From Patagioenas fasciata (lineage: Eukaryota > Chordata > Aves > Columbiformes > Columbidae), in NCBI RefSeq assembly GCF_037038585.1, contig NC_092525.1:1590969-1654968 (forward strand): a stretch of 64,000 nt of DNA. Reading direction: 5' to 3'. The notes below the pieces were generated by a model. It did not search any database, had not been told where the DNA came from, and saw only the letters and a program-made list of their open reading frames with translations. The position numbers and the translations under genes were made by a program. How positions within the stretch are numbered: the stretch's first letter is position 1; each line of letters opens with the position of its first letter. Below are positions 19,201-28,450 of the stretch, one piece after another.

Positions 19201-22200
19201 GAACCGCCAGAGCGCTCCCCCCACCAACATTCTCTTGCCTTGTTTTCGGGGTTCCTCTTCACCAGCTGAGGCGCCCTCCCACCCCCCGCCGCCCTCTTAC
19301 CTTTTTCTAGAGGTCTCTTGAGCCACCAGCAAGCTCCCCCGCACCTTCCCTCAGCGATCTTGGCCCGCCAGAGGCCTGCCCCTCGTCAGCCTCCTCCCCT
19401 TTTCCTGGGTGCTGCTTGAACCACTGGTGGGCTCCCCTCCACCATCCTCTCGTCCTTTGTAGGGGAGTCTCGTGACTCACCAGAGCGCTCTCCGCCGTTG
19501 CCTTGCTGGGGTTATTGACACCGCTTGACTTGCCAGAGCGCTCCCCCTCGCAGTTCTCTTGTTGGATTTCTTGGGACCTTTTGAACCATTGGAACAACGG
19601 GAATGCTCCCCCCCACTGTGACCTTGCCTTTCTTCAGTGCCATCTTGACGTGCTGGAGCACTTCCCCGCGCCGTCCTCTTGCCTTTTACTGGGGAGTCTC
19701 TTGAATATCCACAGCACTCCCCCCTGCCATCCTTTACCAGATTTTTTGACACTTCTTGACATCTCGGAGTGCTCTCACTCACCCTTGTCTTGCCTATTTT
19801 CAGGGCGCTCCTGTCCCGCTGGATGCTCCTCCCTGCTGTCCTATTGCCAGATTGAGAATTCTCGACCTGTCCCAGCGCTACCCCACCGTCCTTCTGCCTT
19901 CTAACTGGGAAGTCACTTGAAGAACTGGAGCACTCCCCCCTGCTGTCCTCTTGCCTTTCTTCACTGAGATTTTGGCCTGCCAGAGCACTCCTCCCTGTTG
20001 TCCTCTCACTGGATTTCTTGGGACCTCTTGACCCACTGGGTTTCTCCTCCTGCTGTCCTTTTGCCTTTCTTTAGTACAATCTCAGCCTGCTGGAGCGCTC
20101 CCCCTCGCCGTCCTCCTGCTGGATTTCTTGGAACCTCTTGACCCCTTAGGGCGTTCCCCCTGCCACCCTCTTGTGGTTTTTGGGGGAGTCTTGTGATCAA
20201 CCAGGCCGTTTCCCCCCACCATCCTCTTCCCCTTTTCCTGGGTGCTTCTTGATCCACCAGAGTGCTCTCAAAGCTGCCTGTTACCATCCTCTAACCATTC
20301 TCTTGCCTTTTTTGGTGGAGTCTTGTGACTCACCGGAGCGTTCTCCACCATTGTCTTGCTGGATTTGTTGACATCGCTTGACCTGCCGGAGCGCTCCCCC
20401 TCACAGTTCTCTTCCTGGATATCTTGGGACATTTTGAACCACTGGGGGGCTCCCACCCGCCATCCTCTTACCGCATTTATTGAGACGTCCTGATCTGCCA
20501 GAGCGTTCCCCCTCGCCGTCCTCTTGCTGGATTTCTTGGGATGCCTTAAACAACTGTGGGGCTCCCACCCACCATCCTCTAACCGCATTTATCGAGATTT
20601 CCTGATCTGCTGGAGCGCTCCCCCTTGCCGTCCTCTTGCTGGATTTCTTGGGATCTCTTGGACCACTGGGGGGGCTCCCACCCCCCATCCTCTTACCGCA
20701 TTTATTGAGACTTCCTGATCTGCTGGATTGCTCTCCCCCTGGCCTTCCTCTTGCACTTTTTTGGGGGAGTCTTCTTCACACATCCGAGCGCTCTCCCTCA
20801 CCCTTGTCTTGCCTCTAGTCAGGGCGCTCTTCTCCCGCTGGAACGCTCCTCCCCGCCATCCTATTGCCAGACTGAGAATTCTTGACCTGCCGCAGTCCTG
20901 CCCCGCCATGCTCCTGCCTTCTGCCTGGGAAGTCACTTGAAGAACTGGAGCGCTCTCCCCCGCTGTCCTCTTGCCTTTCCTCAGTGGGATTTTGGCCTGC
21001 TAAAGAGCTCCTCCCTGTCGTCCTCTTGCTGGATTTCTTGGGACTTCTTGACCCATTAGGGCGTTCCCCCTGCCACCCTCTTGTGGTTTTTGGGGGAGTC
21101 TTGTGACCAACCAGGCCGTTTCCCCCCACCATCCTCTTCCCCTTTTCCTGGGTGCTTCTTGATCCACCAGAGTGCTCCCCTGCACCATTCTTTTGCCTTT
21201 TTTGGGAGAGTCTTGTGACTCGCCGGAGAGTTCTCCACCATTGTCTTGCTGGATTTCTTGACATCGCTTGACCTGCCGGAGCGCTCCCCCTCGCAGTTCT
21301 CTTGCTGGATTTCTTGGGACGTCTTAAACAACTGAGGGGCTCACACCCACCATCCTCTAACTGCATTTATCGAGATTTCCTGATCTGCCGGAGCGCTCGC
21401 CCCTGCTGTCCTCTTGCTGGGTTTCTTGGGACCTCTTGACCCACACGAGCTCTCCTCCCCACCGTCTTCTTGCCGGACTTATTGAGACTTCTTGACCCGC
21501 CAGAGTGTTCCCCCTCATCATCCTCCTGCCTTTTTCTGGGGATTCTCTTCAACAACTGAAGAGCTCCCCCGCACTGTCCTCTTCCCTTTTTTCTGGGTGA
21601 TTCGTGAATCACCGGTGAGCTTCTCCTTACCACCCTCTTGGGCTTTTTTCAGAGCAACCTTGACCCATCAGAGCACCCCCTCACCGTCCTCTTGCCAGAT
21701 GTACTGAGGGTTCTTCATCTGCCACAGCGCTCCCCCACGCCATCCTCTTGCTGGATTTCCTGGAACCTTGTGAACCACTGGGGGGCTCCCACCCACCATC
21801 CTTTTACCGCATTTATTGAGACGTCCTGATCTGCCAGAGCGCTCCCCCTTGCCGTCCTCTTGCTGGATTTCTTGGGATCTCTTGGACCACTGGGGGGGCT
21901 CCCACCCGCCATCCTCTTACCGCATTTATCGAGACTTCCTGATCTGCTGGAGCGCTCCCCCTCGCCGTCCTCTTGCTGGATTTCTTGGGTCCTCTTGACC
22001 CATTAGGGCGTTCCCCCTGCCACCCTCTTGTGTTTTCTGGGGGAGTCTTGTGACCAACCAGAGTGCTCCCCCCCACCATCTTCTTCCCCTTTTCCTGAGT
22101 GCTTCTTGATCCACCAGAGTGCTCCCCTGCACCATTCTCTTGCCTTTTTTGGGGGGAATCTTGTGATTCACCGGAGCGTTTTCCACCATTGTCTTGCTGG

Positions 22201-23040
22201 ATTTCTTGACACCGCTTGACCTGTTGGAGCGCTCACCCTCACAGTTCTCTTGCTGGATATCTTGGGACCTCTTGAACCACTGGGGAGCTCCCACCTGCCA
22301 CCTTCTTACCGCATTTATTGAGACTTCCTGATCTGCTGGATTGCTCTCCCCACCGGCCTTCCTCTTGCACTTTTTGGGGGAGTCTTCTTGACACGTCCGA
22401 GTGCTCTCCCTCACCCTCGTCTTGCCTCTAGTCAGGGCGCTCTTCTCCCGCTGGAACGCTCCTCCCCGCCATCCTATTGCCAGACTGAGAATTCTTGACC
22501 TGCCGCAGTCCTGCCCCGCCATGCTCCTGCCTTCTGCCTGGGAAGTCACTTGAAGAACTGGAGCGCTCTCCCCCGCTGTCCTCTTGCCTTTCCTCAGTGG
22601 GATTTTGGCCTGCTAAAGAGCTCCTCCCTGTCGTCCTCTTGCTGGATTTCTCGGTACCTCTTGACCCACTGGGTCTCTCCTCCTGCCGTCCTTTTGCCTT
22701 TCCTTAGTACATTCTTGGTCTGCTGGAGTGCTCCCCCCCACCATCCTCTTGCTGGATTTCTCGGGACCCCTTGTCCCATATAGGACATTCCCCGCCACCA
22801 CCATCCTGGTGTGTTTTTTAGGAGAGTCTTGTGATCGACCAGAGCGCTCCCCCCTTGACATCCTCTTCCCCTTTTTCTGGGTGACTTTTGAACCACTGGT
22901 GAACTCTCCCCCATCATCCTCTTGCCACATATATTGAGACTTGTTGATCCGCCAGAGCGCTTCCCCCACTGTCCTCTTGCCAGATTTACTGATACCTCTT
23001 GTCCTGTCAGAGCGCTCCCTCTCGCAGTCCTCTTTGTTCA
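19200..23040 (+). repeat. 57-bp satellite array, copy A
   Basis: About 65 degenerate units of 57-58 bases are each built on CCTCTTGCTGGATTTCTTGG, then a CTCTTGACCC-like word, CCAG, and AGCGCTCCCCC. Spacing of the CCTCTT word near 20631, 20688 and 20746 is 57 and 58. There is higher-order structure: a block at 20802-21030 recurs at 22423-22650, about 1.61 kb away, nearly unchanged. The minus strand is unusually free of stops (frames up to 207 codons, 21926-22549), giving Lys/Arg/Gly/Ser-rich repeats, but indels change the frame and no start is shared, so I do not call a gene. Confidence 0.88.
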
Positions 23041-24801
23041 GTTTGTAGGGTAGGAGGGGGGATCTCTGATTACAGAAAGGTCCCTTTGTTCTAGGAGACA
23101 TTCCCTTGCTCCATGCTTCAGGTTGCCCATCTTCCCTCTCATTTTCAATATGCACGTCCATCACCTTCCTCCTCTTCTTTCTTGATCCCTCGACTCCCGC
23201 ATGAACTCAAATCCTCTTTCTTGATCACTCTTTCTCGTAAGTTCACAACCTTACTTTCCTTTCTTGCTTTCGCCTTTGTGAGCTGCTCCACCCAAACCGA
23301 AATGCCCTGAAGACAGAAATACACCCACCCCAAGCCCGTACAGTCACATAGGGGGTGAGTCCGCTCGCTGACGCATCCCCACATCCCACAGCAAGCCCAC
23401 CTTGCCTTGGCCCCGGCCCCCCGCACAGGCCTTCCCACCAACCCAGCCCCTCCGTAGCAGCACAGTTTCCCAGCATGCACCCCACAAAGACTTTCTTTGC
23501 CAGTCACCCCTGGCACTTACAGCAACACACCACATCAGCATCAAGAGCCCTGGGAGTGGAGAGCTGGCCAGGCCCTCACCCCGGCAGGATCCTCTTCCCC
23601 CTCCTTTAGCTGATGGCAGACAGACAAGACACCTCCCAAGAGGTGTCCAGTCCTCTCTCTCAACCACTCATGAGTACAAAAGCCCAGCCTCTACTCACCC
23701 ACCCCGCCTCCCAAAACCCCACCAGCAGCCCCTGGTCCCAGCTGAACAGCAGCCAGTGCTGAAGATCTGGCTCGTGTTGTCGGACACAACCTTCCCATGG
23801 ATGTCTGGGCCCCTGAGCAGTTTCCAGGGGTGGGAGGGCGCAGTCCTGATTACAGGGAGGTCCCTGTCCCAAGGGGGACATTTTCTTCCTCCTCACTCCT
23901 GAGTCGCAGCTCCATCACCTTCCTCCTCTTCTTTCTTGATCCCTCCTGACTCGCAGCTCTACCACCGTCATCTTCTTTCTTGATCCCTGTTGACTTGCAG
24001 ATGCACTCCAATCCTCTTTCTTGATCGCTCTTCCTCGTAGGTTCACCACCTTCCTCTTCTTTCTTGCTTTCGCCTTTGCGAGCTGCTCCACCCGAACAGA
24101 GATGCACAGAAAACAAAAGTATACCCACCCCAGGCCCGTACAGTCACACGAGGGGGCGAGTCCGGTCGCTGACGCATCCCCACACCCCACCACAAGGCCA
24201 CCTTGCCTTGGCCCCGGCCCCCCGCACAGGCCTTCCCACCAACCCAGCCCCTCCGTAGCAGCACAGTTTCCCAGCATACACCCCACCACAAGTCCACCTT
24301 GCCTTGGCCCCGGCCCCCCGCACAGGCCTTCCCACCAACCCAGCCCCTCCGTAGCAGCACAGTTTCCCAGCATGCACCCCACAAAGACTTTCTTTGCCAG
24401 TCACCCCTGGCACTTACAGCAACACACCACACCAGCATCAAGAGCCCTGGGAGTGGAGAGCTGGCCAGGCCCTCACCCCGGCAGGATCCTCTTCCCCCTC
24501 CTTTACCTGCTGGCAGACAGACACCTCCCAAGGGATGACCACCCTGCTCCCTTAACTGCTCCCAAGTCCAAGAGCCCAGCCCCTGCTCACCACCCCCACC
24601 TCCCAAAACACAGCCAACAGCCCCTGCTCCCATTTTACCACTTTACCCCCGAGCACGGTTTCTAGGGGTGGGAGGGGGACGCACTAATCACAGATCGTTC
24701 CCTGTGCTTAAGGATACATTCTCCTTCTCGCTGGCTCAGCCTGCCCATCTTCCTCCTCACTCTTGACTCGTAGCTCCAATCCTCTTTCGTGATCGCTCTT
24801 C
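23040..24801 (+). repeat. 44-bp pyrimidine repeats and GC-rich modules
   Basis: Two or three diverged copies of a ~0.75 kb composite lie in a row. Each has a GATTACAG(G/A)AGGTCCCT-like start, several 44-bp pyrimidine repeats (23155-23290, 23890-24090, 24735-24800), and a GC-rich module beginning CCTTGCCTTGGCCCCGGCCC (23400, 24202, 24298, with relatives at 17235 and 25953). The 24.2 kb module is doubled as a 96-bp tandem repeat only here. The counterpart in macro-copy 2 is 57458-59214. Confidence 0.75.
24192..24383 (+). repeat. 96-bp tandem duplication private to copy 1
   Basis: The GC-rich module running from CAAGGCCACC (24192) restarts as CAAGTCCACC at 24288, exactly 96 bases later. Macro-copy 2 has one unit here (near 58609), which explains the offset falling from 34418 to 34322. 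Confidence 0.88.
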
Positions 24802-25157
24802 TGTGTCAGTACACGGAAGACCGGGCACATGAGAAACTGCAAGAGTCAACAGCATGAGAACAAGCATTAGTGGAAAAATACAAGAACAAAGGACTGTATG
24901 CTATGTGATACATCAAGGACAGAGGAGTTGATACAGGATTGATGCATCAAGGACAGAGGGACAGCTTGTGATAGACAAAAAAGGTGTTTATGGCAGTGAC
25001 TTTGGTGGGAACACAAAACACATCACTTATGTAATGACTAACTTAGCTAATCAACAAATGCTTGAGCAAGCATCATAGCGAGTATAAACGCAAGCCTGAT
25101 TTGTAATAAACATCTCTCATTGCACCTTAAAAGAGAGTCCGTACCGCATTCGCTACA
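24802..25157 (+). mobile_element. 5' LTR of the plus-strand remnant
   Basis: This 356-base LTR begins TGTGTC and ends GCTACA. It carries GAGTATAAA near 25079-25087 (TATA box) and AATAAA near 25103 (polyadenylation), unusually close together, suggesting a very short R region. It aligns with the minus-strand LTR 16618-16962. The copy is at 59215-59571. Confidence 0.82.
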
Positions 25158-25159
25158 AA

Positions 25160-25179
25160 TGGCGCCCTGGAACAGGGAC
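25160..25179 (+). mobile_element. Primer-binding site, tRNA-Lys with 2-base insertion
   Basis: TGGCGCCCTGGAACAGGGAC matches the tRNA-Lys3 complement fully except for two extra bases (TG) after TGGCGCCC. The insertion would be expected to weaken primer annealing, consistent with a dead element. The copy is at 59574-59593. Confidence 0.82.
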
Positions 25180-25301
25180 TTTCAGCGTGCCTATAAAGGC
25201 AGTAGCCGCTCTGGTAGCGAAGCCCAATCGAACCAGGAAACAGGACCGGGAACCAGGACAGTGCACGCCCACCACCAACGAAAGGTGAGCGATTGGGAAC
25301 C

Positions 25302-25400
25302 ATGGGAGGGAAGTTATCCCTTAAGCAAAGACAAACCCTGGATGTCCTTCAACATGCGCTACAAACGCAAAATCAGGATGTATCAGGGGTCTGATTGGTG
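25302..25400 (+). pseudogene. gag: Start of retroviral gag (matrix), truncated
   Basis: An ATG at 25302 opens MGGKLSL, matching the start of the minus-strand gag where the ATG is lost. Gly at position 2 fits the myristoylation signal of betaretroviral matrix proteins. The frame stops after about 31 codons (TGA near 25392). A GGTGAGC string at 25284-25290, 12 bases before the ATG, fits a retroviral splice donor. Downstream to 25570 further matrix-like sequence is out of frame. The copy starts at 59716. Confidence 0.7.
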
Positions 25401-25570
25401 AGTTTATTAGAATGGATTGCTAATCATGTGCTAGACTTTCCTACAACTGGTACATTTCAGTTGGAGACATGGCACAAAGATGAATGAGAATTATATGAAC
25501 AGGTAACGACTGGAGATAAAGCTGCTTGCAAAATATTCATCTACTTGGGGAAAAATTATGACTACTAAGA

Positions 25571-25781
25571 TACAGGATACAGGACTGATACATCAGGGAC
25601 AGAGGGACAGCTTACTATAGAAAAAAATGCGTATATGGCAGTTACATCGCTCATGTCATGTCTAACTTAGCTAAAGAGCAAATGCTTGAGCAAGCATCAT
25701 AGCGAGTATAAATGCAAACCTGAGTTTGTAATAAATGTCTCTCATGGCACCTTACCGTGAGTCCACGCCAGATTCGCTACA
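25571..25781 (+). mobile_element. Truncated 3' LTR of the plus-strand remnant
   Basis: This shares AGCATCATAGCGAGTATAAA and GTAATAAATGTCTCTCATGG-like sequence with the 5' LTR and ends GATTCGCTACA. The first ~140 bases of the LTR are missing, so a deletion removed most of the viral interior together with the 3' LTR's left part. The copy ends at 60194. Confidence 0.78.
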
Positions 25782-25787
25782 CTCTTC

Positions 25788-26990
25788 CTCATAGGTTCAC
25801 CACCTTCCTCTCCTTCCTTGCTTTTCCTTTGCACGCTGCTCCACCTGAAGAGAAACACACAGAGGACTGAGCTACACCAGCCCAAGGGCACTACAATCAG
25901 ACAGGGGCTGAGTCCGGGGGCTGACACCTCCCCACACCCCACAACGAGCCCACCTTGCCTTGGCCCCGGCCCCTCGCACATGCCTTAGAGATATCATAGC
26001 TCAGTACAAATCCCCACAGTCCTCACCTGCTGTTTGGTGCTTGCGGAGGGTCACACTCCCTGTGCCCCAGGGCACTGGCCCTACACGGCCAAGCTCGGCA
26101 GCGGGACTGTCTGGAGCTGCCGCTGGCTGGTTCTCCAGCTTTAGGGTCACCCGCAGAAGCCCGCTCTCCTCAGCTCTGCACACCCATCCAGTTGCGCCGC
26201 CCAGGCAAAGTCAGCTTCACCCTCTGCTCTACACCTCACCTGCAAACAACCAACTCTTCAACTGACAACTGTCCAAAACCCACCGACAAACTCTCCACAC
26301 CTCAGCCTTTCGTTTGCAACTGCTGCCTCTAGTGCATCTCACAGACAAGCCTTCAAAATCCCCTCATCCTGCAATAACACTCCAGCACTGATCACCTGCG
26401 GGAACAACTACCACAATACCATGCAAACACCAACCACTTCTGGCACGGAAATATCACTTTCTCCTCAAGATTCCACCCTACACCAACTGCTGACAAACAC
26501 ACGCTGTCCTCACCAAAGCCAAACGCTGCAACAACCAGCGACAACTCAAATTTGCGTGGGCGGTGCAAAATTGCAGGGGTGAGCTAATGCAGAGCTGGGC
26601 TTGAAAGCTGCAGAGTGTACACCCTGTTGTTTAACGTGGCGAGTCACTCCCATTCTGCCTTCTCCCTGGGAGAAGCGCATGAGCAGAGGTTGCTTCAAGG
26701 CACGATGAGAACGGTTCGGTTCTCCGGGTCTCGGAGGCGAGAGTAATAAATGTGGTCTGTGTCGTGGCGCAGGAACTTCCCATCCACTTGCTTCTCCATT
26801 CAGTCTGGTGCTGCAAGAGAGGGAGAGAAAGAAAAAGTTAGGACCGAGTTAACAACCTCATCATCCCTGACCCCTAACCTGCAGGAATCCTAGGAGGCCT
26901 GATATAAGTTTTGCTCATCTCCCTGTCTTTGCTGGAATACTTTACTGTATAAATTTCTGTCATCAACATTCTCTTAACCGATCTGATGTG
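25788..26990. repeat. Diverged partial copy of 17.06-18.29 kb
   Basis: This begins with the same 44-bp repeat tail and the string GCACGCTGCTCCACCTGAAG seen near 17113, lacks a ~100-base stretch, then follows 17.35-17.94 kb almost exactly and 17.94-18.28 kb at roughly 85-90%. It is the direct repeat needed for unequal exchange of the subunit. After about 26.89 kb it becomes unique. Confidence 0.78.
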
Positions 26991-27006
26991 TTCATAGTTC
27001 CTAGCC

Positions 27007-27715
27007 CAGCATCCTTTCCTCAAAGTACCTCAGCATTTCCCTTTGAAACCACACCTTAGTGCCATCCCGTCCCAGAGCTACCTCAGCATTTCCCACTGCA
27101 GCCTCTGCGATGCCATCTCCTCCCTGAGGTACCTCAGCCTTTACCACCAAAACCTCTCTCCCTTCCGTCCTCTCCTTTAAGTCCCTCACCCTTTCCCGCC
27201 AAAGCCTCCCCCGATGTCATCACCTCCCTGAGGTACCTCAGCCTTTCTCGTCAAAGCCTCCCCCAATATCATCCCCTCCCTGAGGTACCTCAGCCATTCC
27301 CGTCAAAGCCTCCCCCGATATCATCCCCTTCCCGAGGTAGCTCAGCCTTTCCTGTCAAAACCTCCCCCGATATCATCCCCACCCCGAGGTACCTCAGCCT
27401 TTCCTGTCAAAGCCTCCCCCGATATCATCCCCACCCCGAGGTACCTCAGCCTTTCCTGTCAAAGCCTCCCCCGATATCATCCCCTCCCCGAGGTACCTCA
27501 GCCTTTCCTGTCAAAACCTCCCCCGATATCATCCCCTTCCCGAGGTACCTCAGCCTTTCCTGTCAAAGCCTCCCCCGATATCATCCCCACCCCGAGGTAC
27601 CTCAGCCTTTCCTGTCAAAGCCTCCCCCGATATCATCCCCTCCCCGAGGTACCTCAGCTTTTCCCACCTAAGCTCCTCCCGCGCCGTCCCGCCCTCAGGT
27701 TCCTCCGCCGCTCCC
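27007..27715 (+). repeat. 52-bp minisatellite
   Basis: The word GATATC (or a one-base variant) recurs at 27213, 27265, 27317, 27369, 27421, 27473, 27525, 27577 and 27629, always exactly 52 bases apart. Earlier, more degenerate units extend left to about 27007, giving about 13 units. Most units contain the 10-base palindrome GAGGTACCTC. The central units are almost identical, so the array is young. It ends against CpG island 4. It is seen only once because the window does not reach it in macro-copy 2. Confidence 0.93.
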
Positions 27716-28450
27716 TCCGTTCCCGGCCCCCCCCGCCCCTCGCGCCCCCCCTTGGCGCTCCCGACCCGCCGCTGCCCCCTCCCGCTCGCTTTCCTCCCTC
27801 TGTCCTGTGTCACTACGGGGGCTCCCCCCTCCGCCCCACGGCCCCGCCCGAGCCCCGCGCAGCGCTCAGCGCGGGGCTCCCTTCCCTCACAGCCGCCCGC
27901 GTGTTTCCCCCTCGCCCCGGCCTGGGGCCGCGCTGTTGCGGCTGGCTGCCCCTCGCCTTCCTCCTTCCGAAACCAGCCCGTCTGTCACCCTCCAGCCTCG
28001 CCCCTCAGCCGGTCCCGGGCCGTCCCCGTCCAGTCTCCCCACTGTCCGCCCGCCCCTCGCTCACCGCCGGCCCCGCCATTCCTCCCGCGCTGCTCCAGCC
28101 GCCGCACCGCCGGCACGCGCTCCGCGGCCCGCGCACTTACGCAGCGTGTCCCCGCCCATCCCGCGCAGGAGCCAATCCCGTCCGCGTCCGCCACCGGGCT
28201 GCGCCCCCCCCCCCCCGCCTCCGCGCCCGGCACTGGCCCCCCCTGCCCCTCGCCTCCCGTCCCGGAGCCACCGGCGGCCGCAGAGCGGCGCTGTCCGCCC
28301 GCAGGGCGGGGCCGGGAGCTTTCAGGCTGCGTCTGCCCGGGACCGAGGGCTCTGCCGCCTGCCCGGGACAGCCCGGGACCGAGGGCTCCGCCGCTGCAGC
28401 CCGTTTCGTGCCGTTTGCACCCCTCAGGTTACACGGCTGCAGCCTTCCTG
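27700..28450. promoter_or_regulatory. CpG island 4
   Basis: A very GC-rich, CpG-dense block starts where the 52-bp array ends. Overlapping plus frames of 229-240 codons are Pro/Arg/Ala-rich composition artefacts. A GGGACCGAGGGCTC(T/C)GCCGC word is repeated at about 28340 and 28377. A weak CTCF-core-like string lies near 28268-28291 but lacks the upstream box. It is a plausible promoter of unknown direction. Confidence 0.6.

Larger units (their letters stand above)
24796..25787 (+). mobile_element. Plus-strand class II retrovirus remnant with 6-bp target duplication
   Basis: CTCTTC flanks both ends (24796-24801 and 25782-25787), a six-base target duplication as expected of betaretrovirus-like integrases. 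Between them lie a complete LTR (24802-25157), a primer site, a short gag start, and a second LTR lacking its 5' part (about 25571-25781). Most internal sequence is gone. It inserted in a 44-bp pyrimidine repeat (GATCGCTCTTC followed by CTCATAGG on the far side). It is the same family as the minus-strand element at 12.8-16.96 kb. The copy is at 59209-60200. Confidence 0.85.
17937..26587. repeat. 8.65 kb inner subunit, copy A
   Basis: The start is set by the first base at which the third subunit copy in macro-copy 2 (61001) can be told from the 26.6 kb paralogue, so the exact boundary is a convention. The subunit contains unique DNA (18.3-19.2 kb), the 57-bp satellite array, 44-bp and GC-rich modules, and a plus-strand retroviral remnant. 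In macro-copy 1 it is followed by a diverged partial copy and then the 52-bp minisatellite. Confidence 0.85.

Noticed and set aside
21926-22549. 207-codon minus-strand frame in the 57-bp array
   Set aside because: Repeat-derived; frame shifts between neighbouring 57- and 58-base units and no conserved start.
27213-27680. Regular 52-base periodicity as a possible CRISPR array
   Set aside because: The whole unit is conserved, with no variable spacers, and the context is a vertebrate-type genome.
28268-28291. Fourth CTCF-like core in CpG island 4
   Set aside because: The core match is weak and the TGCAGT-type upstream box at the fixed spacing is missing.
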